Of a stretch of 64,000 nt of DNA, positions 57,249 to 64,000 are shown in pieces (within the stretch, counting starts at the first letter, position 1; every line of letters starts with the position of its first letter). The notes beneath the pieces are model-generated. The model was given only the letters and a program-made list of their open reading frames with translations. It was not told the origin of the DNA and did not search any database. Source of the DNA: Deinococcus arboris (GTDB lineage Bacteria; Deinococcota; Deinococci; Deinococcales; Deinococcaceae); contig NZ_WQLB01000004.1 of the NCBI RefSeq assembly GCF_009755355.1, positions 1 through 64,000 on the forward strand, written 5' to 3'. Both the position numbers and the translations under genes were made by a program.

Positions 57249-57599
57249 GGACAAAAGAGCAGGGACCCCTCTCCAACGGAAACGAAGGGAGGCGACTTGC
57301 AGAGCAGAAGCATCTCTCCTGCAATGACCAGAACTCCGCCGAGCCAGATCAGGCGATTGAGGCGCATGGTAGGGCAGCAAAAGGTTACCCGCATCTACCG
57401 AACAGCTGGAGCACCTCAAGCAGTCAACCAGCCACAGATCTAAAGCTGGGCGTCTTACTCGTCCAATTGTGGGTCAGCCAACTACGGCTGAACCCTACTC
57501 AATAAGCGTTCAATAAAGGAAATCCCGTCAGCAGCCTCACATCCTGCACAGGAATGCTGATGAGGCCGTAGGGTAGTCCCCTTTGGCCCAGGAGACCTT
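57249..57599. other. Intergenic stretch
   Basis: 350 bases with no supported gene. No clear terminator or promoter recognised, apart from an inverted repeat GCCTCA/TGAGGC around 57534-57565 just upstream of the next gene. Confidence 0.35.
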
Positions 57600-58739
57600 A
57601 TGTCAGACCAGCTTTTCTCGCAGCCTGGCCCAATTTGGCCTGAACTGCGGGTCACTCTCGTTTCCTTTCTGAACAGCCGACCTGACCCTGTGCAGCTGTT
57701 GGCTCTGGGTGAACCCACCCACAGCGCCGACCTGTTTCCAGCCTGGCGTAACCGCCTGTTTGAGCTGCTGGTCGAAGACCACGGCTTCCGGTCTGTCGCC
57801 CTGGAAAGCGACATCCTCGCGGGTCAGCAGGTCAACGCTTACGTGACCTCGGGTGAGGGTCATGTGGACGACGTGATGCGCACCGGCTTTAGCCACGGCT
57901 TTGGGGCCACCCCGGCCAACCGGGAACTGGTGGCGTGGATGCACGCCTTCAATACGGGGCGAAGCAGGGACGAGACGCTGCAGTTCTACGGCTTTGACCC
58001 ACCGCTGGAGTGGTGGGCACCCAGTCCAGCGGCCAGCCTGCTTGCCCTTCACGCTTTTCTGGAGGCCCACCTCCCCACGGTGCCGGTCAACTGCGCTGAG
58101 CTTGAACAGTTGCTGGGTCCCGAAGCCCCCTGGAAGAACCCGGCAGCGGTCAGAGACCCAGGCCAGTCCATCGGTGACACGGGCGAGGCCAGGCGGCTCA
58201 GGCTTCTGGCCGACGACCTGGAGACCCTGCTGCAGACAGAGACGCCTCACCTGGCCACGCAATCTGGATTCTGGGACGCCCAGCTGTCGGCCCGCACCGC
58301 CACCGGGCTTCTGCGCTACCACGCCCTGATGGCCACCCCCACGCCAGACCGGATGGCGCGCCTCTCGGGGCTGCGCGACCTGATGATGGCCGAGAACCTC
58401 TGCGCCATCCGAGAGCGTGAGGAACCACGTGGGCCGACGCTGGTCTTTGCCCACCAGTCGCACCTGCAACGCCCGAACAGTGCCATGCAACTGGGCGACC
58501 TGACTGTGACGTGGTGGAGTGCCGGCGCACACCTTAGCCGCCACCTGGGCACGCACTACGCCTTCATCCCAAGCCTGACCGACGCCGCGCTGCCGCAGAT
58601 CAGTGGGCCGGCCATTCCCCAGACGGGCCCCTCTGGCTCGGCCACCCTCCTGACACCTTCAGAGTTGGCCGCTGTGCGCGCTGGCCAGGATGGTCAGCTC
58701 ATTGACGGCGCCCTGTTCATCCAGACTGCGCCGAATTGA
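57600..58739 (+). CDS. Erythromycin-esterase-family protein
   Basis: Protein of 379 residues, EreA/SusA family. Conserved residues visible: Glu38 and His41 in LGEPTHSADLF, Glu69 in VALESD, and FAHQSHLQR near residue 285, matching the family's Glu/His active site. Whether it opens macrolide lactones is unknown; many members have other ester substrates, so resistance should not be assumed. An AGGAG site precedes the ATG. Monocistronic. Confidence 0.85.
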   Translation: MSDQLFSQPGPIWPELRVTLVSFLNSRPDPVQLLALGEPTHSADLFPAWRNRLFELLVEDHGFRSVALESDILAGQQVNAYVTSGEGHVDDVMRTGFSHGFGATPANRELVAWMHAFNTGRSRDETLQFYGFDPPLEWWAPSPAASLLALHAFLEAHLPTVPVNCAELEQLLGPEAPWKNPAAVRDPGQSIGDTGEARRLRLLADDLETLLQTETPHLATQSGFWDAQLSARTATGLLRYHALMATPTPDRMARLSGLRDLMMAENLCAIREREEPRGPTLVFAHQSHLQRPNSAMQLGDLTVTWWSAGAHLSRHLGTHYAFIPSLTDAALPQISGPAIPQTGPSGSATLLTPSELAAVRAGQDGQLIDGALFIQTAPN

Positions 58740-58751
58740 GGGCAAAGGACT

Positions 58752-59978
58752 TTAAGCGTCTCGCCGTAGCCGTCCGCACCCCCACCACGCCGCCGCGCAC
58801 AGCAGGGCACTCAGCAGGAAGACAGGCGCATACCCCGCCGTATCCGCCAGCACCCCGGCCAGCACTGGGGTAAACAGCGCCGCCCCCACCAGCGTGTTCA
58901 GCGTGCCGATATAGCGGCTCCGGGCGTGGTCAGGGGCGATATTGAGCAGGTGATTGGTGTGGCCCAGGTTAAAACCCTGATTAGCCGTACTGGACAGGAT
59001 AAACACGCCCAGATAAGCCCAGGGGCTGAGGTCCAGCGCCCCCACCAGCAGGGCGCACAGCGGCGCCAAACCCGCAAACACGGCTGCATACCGAATCAGG
59101 CGGCGCGAGCCTTTGCGTTCGGCCACCCGCTGCCAGACCACGTTGGACAGCGGCGCCGCGCCGGTCAGCGCCATGACAAAGGTGCCCAGCACCGCCGGGG
59201 CGTAGTCCAGTTCCCGCAGGGCGTACACGGCGTAAAACGGTTCACTCATGCTGGCCGCCGCCAGCAGCAGGCGGACCGTCAGGAAAGCGCGGAAGGACGG
59301 GTCACGCAGGGTTTCGGGAATGGCCCGCACTTCGGCTCGGGTGCCCAGGGGCGGCTGGGGCGGGTCAGGCGGCTCGCTGACCAGGCCAAAGACCCAGTAC
59401 CCGAAGGTAAAGGCCACCGTCCCCAGCGCAAAAATCAGGGCGTAGTTGAGGGGAAAGGCCAGGTCAGACGCCAGAATGGCGCGCACCAGCAGGCCGGCCC
59501 CAAAGGCCAGCAGACCGCCGTACAGGTTGCGGGTGGCAAAAAAGCGTGGGCGCCGGTCAGGCGACACCGTTTTACTCACGACCTCCAGAAACGGCAGGCC
59601 AGAGACGCCCGAGGCCAGGGCGTTGGCACTCATGGCAAGGATAAAGAGCGTCAGGCACAGCGCCGGCTGGTGGCTGAGCAGGGCGGCCGTCAGCACCATA
59701 AAGACGTAGGTGCTCGTGCGAATCAGCGCGGCCGAGCGGTACACCGGCAGCTTGTACGGCAGGGCGCGCACACGGGCCGCCACGAGCAGTTGCGGCAGCA
59801 TCCACCCCCCAGCGGCGATGGCGGGCAGCAGGCCAATGACCCAGTTGGGCGCCCCCAGCTTGGCGGCAAAGGCCGTGACCACCACCGCCACACTGAGAAA
59901 ACCGTCGCCCAGAAAGACGGCCCAGCCGTTGGCAATGCCCAGGCGCTCGTTGCGGTTCCAGGGAGCGCGGGCAGTCAT
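58752..59978 (-). CDS. MFS transporter
   Basis: Major-facilitator protein of 408 residues with 12 predicted spans in two halves separated by a Pro-rich loop (SEPPDPPQPPLG). The motif-A-like loop is poorly conserved. Substrate unknown. Its start at 59978 is 7 nt after a GATAAT -10 box (59986-59991), leaderless. It converges with the erythromycin-esterase-like gene with 12 bases between the stops. Confidence 0.85.
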   Translation of the reverse strand: MTARAPWNRNERLGIANGWAVFLGDGFLSVAVVVTAFAAKLGAPNWVIGLLPAIAAGGWMLPQLLVAARVRALPYKLPVYRSAALIRTSTYVFMVLTAALLSHQPALCLTLFILAMSANALASGVSGLPFLEVVSKTVSPDRRPRFFATRNLYGGLLAFGAGLLVRAILASDLAFPLNYALIFALGTVAFTFGYWVFGLVSEPPDPPQPPLGTRAEVRAIPETLRDPSFRAFLTVRLLLAAASMSEPFYAVYALRELDYAPAVLGTFVMALTGAAPLSNVVWQRVAERKGSRRLIRYAAVFAGLAPLCALLVGALDLSPWAYLGVFILSSTANQGFNLGHTNHLLNIAPDHARSRYIGTLNTLVGAALFTPVLAGVLADTAGYAPVFLLSALLCAAAWWGCGRLRRDA

Positions 59979-60252
59979 GCGGGGCATTATCCGCCTGGCC
60001 TTTCAACATTGACCGGATACGAGGGACAGAGCAGCGTCAAAAGCCAAATGCAGAACCAGAGAAGTCAAAGCTGTTGGCGTTTACGCCTGAGCCTGCTGGT
60101 TTAGCAGTCTGGAGTATCCAGACCACTGCCACGCTAATAGGCCGCCGGGAACGGCCTCTTCCCTGACCCTGTGGGATCAGGACACCCCACCACTCAAGAG
60201 GCCATCCAAAGTAAGGATGCGCTGCACCTCCCAGGCGTGGATGGATAGAGGC

Positions 60253-60954
60253 ATGAACAGTGAACCGCTCAGAGCGACCCTCCACCAGCTTCTTCATGCG
60301 GAGGCCGCCCCGAATCAGGCGCTGGCCGTGCTGCTGGGTGACTACGCGACCTATCACGCCGCGCTGGCGCTGCTGGCCGGTGGCCTGAGTGCCGCCTGCC
60401 TGCTGCTGACCTTTTCTTTCTGGCGCCGCTTGCGCACGGCGGCGGGGCACGGTTGGCGTTTCGAGACAAAGCTGTCGGCCACTTTCGGAGTGCTGAGCGT
60501 CATCCTCGGGAGCCTGCTGGGCCTGCTCACCCTGGCCAACGCGGGCAATGCCCTTCACCCAAAAGCCGGTTTTGAACCCCTGCTCTCGCTGCTGGGCAGG
60601 GGCAGCGGAGCCGCCGCTCAGCGCGAGGCCGCTTTCAATGCCTGGTTGCAGTCCGGTCAGGCGGCCCTGCCGGACGCGCTGCGAACCGAAGTCCTTGAGC
60701 GGCTGGCCTGGCAGCAGCCCAAGGCCCTGCTCTGCGGCCTGCTGTGTGTGGTTCTTGTCGCCCTGAGCGCCCGCATCTGGGGCCACCTGATTCGCCGGTT
60801 CAGGCAGGACCCTTCGGCCTGGACCCTGGGGGAACGGGGCCTGATCGTGTCCGGTGGCGTGACTGTCTTTGCCTCCCTGCCACTGCTGGTGATGTTCCTG
60901 GCGAACACGCAGGCGTCCCTGGCGCCCATCACACTGACCCTGCTGTACGGCTGA
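60253..60954 (+). CDS. Membrane protein of unknown function
   Basis: 233-residue protein with four spans (near 35-55, 75-97, 158-178 and 195-220), a basic loop after the first (WRRLRTAAG) and a large exterior loop of ~60 residues. No family recognised. The start is uncertain: ATG 60253 is used here, and an ATG at 60241 is the alternative. No operon partner. Confidence 0.6.
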   Translation: MNSEPLRATLHQLLHAEAAPNQALAVLLGDYATYHAALALLAGGLSAACLLLTFSFWRRLRTAAGHGWRFETKLSATFGVLSVILGSLLGLLTLANAGNALHPKAGFEPLLSLLGRGSGAAAQREAAFNAWLQSGQAALPDALRTEVLERLAWQQPKALLCGLLCVVLVALSARIWGHLIRRFRQDPSAWTLGERGLIVSGGVTVFASLPLLVMFLANTQASLAPITLTLLYG

Positions 60955-61004
60955 CCCTCAGGGCTGCGCCGCATCACCGAAGCCCTCACGGGTCTTCAGG
61001 CCAC

Positions 61005-61904
61005 CTAGCCCAGCACCTCCAGGCCGTCCAGCACCACACTGGCGTGGGCCTGCACGGTCAGGGCGTGGTCGCGGTTGTAACCGCCCGCCATCATGGTGAC
61101 CACCGGAATACCGGCGGCCTTTGCCCAGGCCAACACCGCGCGGTTGCGCTCCCGAACGCCGTCCAGCGTCAGGGCAAAGCGGCCAAAGCGGTCGCCGGCC
61201 AGCACGTCCACCCCCGCCAGATACAGCAGCAGATCCGGACGGAAGGTCTCCAGCGCCGGCAGGGCCTGGCGCCGCAGCACTGTCAGGTACTCGCTGTCTG
61301 TCACGCCGTCGCCCAGGCCCAGGTCCAGCGAGGACTGCTCCTTGCGAAAGGGGTAATTGCGCTCGCCGTGAAGAGACAGTGTGAAGGCCCGCCCCTCGGC
61401 TGCCAGCAGCGCCGCCGTGCCGTTGCCCTGATGCACGTCCAGGTCAATGACGGCCACCCGGCTGGCCAGGCCTTCGTCCAGCGCCAGGCGGGTCAGCAGC
61501 GCGGCGTCGTTGATGAGGCAAAAGCCCTCGGCGCGTTCACGGAAGGCGTGGTGGGTGCCGCCGGCCAGGCAAGCACCCCAGCCCACCCGCAGGGCGTCGT
61601 GCAGGGCGGCCAGCGACCCACCGGCGGCGCGGCGGGCACGTTCCACAACCTCGGCGCTCCAGGGCAGCCCGAAGGCGCGTTCCTCGGCGGGCGTGACCTC
61701 GCCCCGGCGCCAGCGGCGAAGCCAGATGGGGTCGTGGACGCGGGCGGCGTCGGCCCAGCTCAGGGGTGGTGTGTCCAGCACCGGCAGGTGCGGCGCGAGC
61801 AGGTCCCGCACCCCCGCATACTTGTAGGCCGGAAAGCGGTGGCCTTCGGGCAGCGGAAACGTGAACGCGGCGGGACTCCAGGCTCGGTAGGGATGGGCGC
61901 TCAC
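61005..61904 (-). CDS. Histone-deacetylase-like (AcuC/Hdac) hydrolase
   Basis: Zinc amidohydrolase of 299 residues of the HDAC/AcuC family. Catalytic His pair in GGTHHAF (118-119), metal ligands Asp156 and His158 in [10 protein letters not shown], and a later Asp in [10 protein letters not shown]. Bacterial members deacetylate acetyl-CoA synthetase, acetylpolyamines or other small molecules; the substrate is not determined. The GTG start at 61904 is uncertain in detail. Confidence 0.88.
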   Translation of the reverse strand: MSAHPYRAWSPAAFTFPLPEGHRFPAYKYAGVRDLLAPHLPVLDTPPLSWADAARVHDPIWLRRWRRGEVTPAEERAFGLPWSAEVVERARRAAGGSLAALHDALRVGWGACLAGGTHHAFRERAEGFCLINDAALLTRLALDEGLASRVAVIDLDVHQGNGTAALLAAEGRAFTLSLHGERNYPFRKEQSSLDLGLGDGVTDSEYLTVLRRQALPALETFRPDLLLYLAGVDVLAGDRFGRFALTLDGVRERNRAVLAWAKAAGIPVVTMMAGGYNRDHALTVQAHASVVLDGLEVLG

Positions 61905-61954
61905 CCGCCCAGTTTGGCGCCGGGGCCTCCTTTCCGCTCTACTCCATAATTTGG

Positions 61955-62011
61955 TTGACTTTTCACACTGTGTTGGGTGAACGTTTCAGAAATCAGTCAG
62001 GGTCATACACT
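61955..62011 (+). promoter_or_regulatory. Upstream region of the Crp/Fnr gene with inverted repeat
   Basis: A TTGACT box (61955-61960) and an inverted repeat TTCAC-N10-GTGAA (61962-61966 with 61977-61981) precede a TACACT -10-like box (62006-62011). The repeat may be a site for a Crp/Fnr-type protein, including the gene's own product. Not proven. Confidence 0.4.
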
Positions 62012-62062
62012 TCCGGCAGTTCACGCCCCCCGCGCCGTCCCCTCATCCCCCTGGAGCGCCCC

Positions 62063-62695
62063 ATGACCTACGTTGCCCCCCTCAGCCAGCCGCAGCCGAC
62101 ACCCGCAGAGCTGCACCGCACCGTGCGGCGCGGCCAGACGCTGTATTACGCGGGCGACAGCGCGCCCAGTCTCTACCGCCTCGACAGCGGCCTGATGCGC
62201 GCGGTGCGCCTGACCCCGCAGGGCCGCAACCTGACGGTGCGCCACATTCGCCCCGGCGATATTTTCGGAGAGGAATGCCTGCATGGCCAGACGCGCGGGC
62301 ATCAGGTCGTGGCCCTGACCGACGCGGTGCTGACACCCATTCACCCGCAGCATCTGGGGACGGGGGAACTCTGGGACCTGACCCGCAGCCTCAGCGCGCA
62401 GCTCCAGCGCATGATGACCGACGGCGTTCATATTCAGGACGGCGACCTGCGCGAGCGGATTGCCCGTTACCTCCTGAATCTGGCCGACAGCACCCTGGGG
62501 GGCCACCACGCCGACGGCACCCGCTTCGTGCGCGCCACCCACGAACTGATCGCCGAAGGCACGGGCGCCACCCGTGAAAGTGTCAGCAAGCTGATTGGCG
62601 AGATGCGTGACGACGGCCTCCTGAGTCCCGCCTACCGCTGCCTGACCCTGACCGATGAAGAAGGGCTGCGGCTGCTGAGCGGCTACCACGGCTAA
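62063..62695 (+). CDS. Crp/Fnr-family transcriptional regulator
   Basis: Regulator of 210 residues. Cyclic-nucleotide-binding fold (residues ~20-115, [52 protein letters not shown]) and a winged-helix Crp domain (~135-205, [26 protein letters not shown]). No Fnr-type cysteine cluster is seen, so it is closer to Crp/DdrI-type proteins of Deinococcus; exact orthology is not claimed. A GGAG site precedes the ATG. Followed by a strong terminator. Confidence 0.88.
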   Translation: MTYVAPLSQPQPTPAELHRTVRRGQTLYYAGDSAPSLYRLDSGLMRAVRLTPQGRNLTVRHIRPGDIFGEECLHGQTRGHQVVALTDAVLTPIHPQHLGTGELWDLTRSLSAQLQRMMTDGVHIQDGDLRERIARYLLNLADSTLGGHHADGTRFVRATHELIAEGTGATRESVSKLIGEMRDDGLLSPAYRCLTLTDEEGLRLLSGYHG

Positions 62696-62711
62696 ACGAG
62701 AATCCTGCTTG

Positions 62712-62738
62712 ACCGCCCCTCGCCTGGGGCGGTTTCTT
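62712..62738 (+). terminator. Terminator of the Crp/Fnr gene
   Basis: Perfect 8-bp stem ACCGCCCC/GGGGCGGT (62712-62719 with 62726-62733) followed by TTCTTC. Confidence 0.85.
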
Positions 62739-62790
62739 CTGTGGCCTGCCCACATCCTCAGCTTTACGTCCTGCGCGTAGAATGCCCGCC

Positions 62791-63849
62791 ATGCGGATTC
62801 GCCTTGACCCCTGGCCTGTCGATACATTTGAGGGCCAGTTGACACTGAAGCCCTTTGCGGGCCTGGTGTTCGATGTAGAAACAGATGTGTGGCAGGCCGT
62901 CCCTACCCAAGGTATTCCGGTGGCGCTGCGCGAAGTGGTTGTCGTTGACGGCAAACCACGCATGGAAGCGCGGCTGCTGATAGATGATGAGGCAGGTGAG
63001 CTGCATCTGGCAGCTTTTGGGGCGTATGTCGTAGGTGCCGTAAGCCTCTGTCCCCACGGCAGCCGTCAGGCTGAGCTTCAACAGGTACGTGCGCGGCGCG
63101 TCCTGGCCTACAGCGCCGATACGCCACTGGAACCGGCACGGCTGAGTCCACGCAATCCGCAAAGTGGCGTGCTGGATTACGAGCCGCATGCCTTCAATGG
63201 GCGGCAAGTGGAAGGACCCCGCGCCAAGGTGCAGCGGCTCATGCTTGACGCTGAACAGGCGCTCAGTCAGGAACTGGCTTCTGCGATGGCGCTCGAAGAG
63301 GGCGACACCGACACCTTGCCCGAAACTCTGGTGCTGCAAGACGGCCCGGTCCGTTTGGGGCGAGGCGGGAGTGCAGTCGTGGGTTACGTGAAGACCCTGC
63401 ACACTGACTATTTGGGGGCTGACCGCATCGGCCTGCTCAGTGAGCTGAAATGCGGTGAACGCACGCCTATCCTGCGCTTCCGGGTAGGCGACCGCGGCGG
63501 CCACTTCAGCGAGGCCGAGGGCCGTGAACAGCGCTTCACCTGGTACGTGCGGCTGTGCGAGCCACCATTTTACCAGCACCCGCTGGCGGGCATCATGCGG
63601 CTGGAAATGCACGCCCCAGAAGACAGCACCTTTGTGCCCCACGCCGTGCAGGCGGTGGCAAATCTGTCAGGTGCGCTGCTTCAGAAGCTAGGCAGCAAAC
63701 TCCACAAAGACCCCCGCGCGCCCCAGAACCTGATTCCCACGGCGGCCCTCGAACACGCCATGACCCGCAGCATGGGCAGCGCCGAACTGGTCACGCGGCG
63801 CATCCGCTCTCATATTGCCGCCGCCTACGGAGCAGGAGTGCTGGCGTGA
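62791..63849 (+). CDS. nurA: NurA-family DNA-end-processing nuclease
   Basis: Nuclease of 352 residues. The NurA catalytic Asp lies in [14 protein letters not shown] (Asp53, with Glu59), and the C-terminal part has [24 protein letters not shown], where family members keep a His. NurA works with the HerA ATPase to resect DNA ends. The start at 62791 lies 7 nt after TAGAAT (62778-62783), leaderless; an ATG three codons earlier would leave the -10 inside the coding region. It overlaps herA by 4 bp (GTGA). Confidence 0.82.
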   Translation: MRIRLDPWPVDTFEGQLTLKPFAGLVFDVETDVWQAVPTQGIPVALREVVVVDGKPRMEARLLIDDEAGELHLAAFGAYVVGAVSLCPHGSRQAELQQVRARRVLAYSADTPLEPARLSPRNPQSGVLDYEPHAFNGRQVEGPRAKVQRLMLDAEQALSQELASAMALEEGDTDTLPETLVLQDGPVRLGRGGSAVVGYVKTLHTDYLGADRIGLLSELKCGERTPILRFRVGDRGGHFSEAEGREQRFTWYVRLCEPPFYQHPLAGIMRLEMHAPEDSTFVPHAVQAVANLSGALLQKLGSKLHKDPRAPQNLIPTAALEHAMTRSMGSAELVTRRIRSHIAAAYGAGVLA

Positions 63850-64000
63850 CCCTCAGCCCGCGCATTGGCATGGTGCTGGGCACCGAGGACGTGACCCCTA
63901 CCATTTTCTGGTTTGCGGTGGGGCGCGGGGCCAGCGTGCAACTTGACGACCTGGTGACCGTGCAGACCACCCGCCCCGACGGCAAGGTCGTGCGCTTTTA
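63846..64000 (+). CDS. herA: HerA-type helicase/ATPase, N-terminal part (cut by window end)
   Basis: A GTG overlapping the nurA stop opens a frame that runs to the end of the window (~51 codons): [31 protein letters not shown]. The G-T-E-D-x-T-P and VQLDDLV pattern is the HAS-barrel of HerA-FtsK-type ATPases. Only this domain is visible; the ATPase core lies beyond the window. The NurA-HerA pairing supports the assignment. Confidence 0.78.
   Translation, partial: MTLSPRIGMVLGTEDVTPTIFWFAVGRGASVQLDDLVTVQTTRPDGKVVRF

Noticed and set aside
57600..58739. Macrolide resistance gene
   Set aside because: Family membership alone does not show macrolide esterase activity, and there is no mobile context.

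Overview
The window is chromosomal DNA from a high-GC, orange/red-pigmented Deinococcus-type bacterium. The supporting signs are a CrtLm-type lycopene cyclase, a Mn-type superoxide dismutase, a desiccation-type ferritin-like Tat protein, a NurA-HerA pair at the right edge, a TAXI-TRAP importer, and many start codons lying 6-8 nt after a TANNNT -10 box (leaderless transcription). The species cannot be fixed from the sequence alone. No rRNA, tRNA or CRISPR array was seen.

Layout. 1-4.9 kb: PrcB-like lipoprotein, YcaQ-type glycosylase, ferritin-like protein, HIT and HAD hydrolases. 4.9-6.4 kb: a PadR regulator with two tandem paralogous membrane proteins and a broken third copy. 6.7-14.0 kb: L-serine dehydratase alpha subunit, then a complete histidine-utilisation operon (hutU, an unknown exported protein, hutG, hutI, a frame-disrupted small gene, hutH), all on the minus strand. 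14.1-16.2 kb: self-operated TetR regulator, a dispersed repeat element, a glycosyltransferase. 16.6-20.4 kb: troABCD-like Mn/Zn importer behind a DtxR/MntR-type palindrome that covers its -10 box. 21-28 kb: secreted protein, GNAT-like enzyme, IclR regulator overlapping a TPR-GGDEF-EAL protein, sdaAB, small acidic protein. 28.2-30.0 kb: mobile/foreign patch made of an intact IS5-family element, a strikingly AT-rich stretch with two tiny overlapping genes, and a truncated IS4-type transposase beside crtLm. 31-34 kb: two esterase-like lipoproteins, a small lipoprotein and a degenerate pyrophosphatase-like protein.

34.3-39.9 kb: CitA/CitB-type two-component system divergent from a tctCBA tricarboxylate importer. 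40-45 kb: sodA, atypical ClC channel, small membrane and lipoproteins, purB. 45.3-47.9 kb: a tightly coupled holin-like/panC/pilT/Cys-rich cluster. 48-57 kb: UgpC-type sugar ATPase, amino-acid ABC binding protein and permease (the likely ATPase lies 5 kb away), AI-2E family protein, TAXI-TRAP importer, and a second copy of the dispersed repeat. 57.6-64 kb: erythromycin-esterase-like protein, MFS transporter, histone-deacetylase-like hydrolase, Crp/Fnr regulator, then nurA and the start of herA (cut by the window end).

The genes point to an amino-acid and organic-acid scavenging heterotroph: histidine, serine, tricarboxylates, TAXI substrates and amino acids are imported or degraded, with manganese uptake, MnSOD, NurA-HerA and carotenoid synthesis supporting oxidative and DNA-damage resistance. 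The features most likely to be undescribed are the two-gene AT-rich cassette (29254-29555), the repeat element whose terminus supplies the last base of a TGA stop codon in both full copies, the palindrome-in-promoter control of the metal importer with its permease-HTH fusion, and the PadR-linked tandem gene family.
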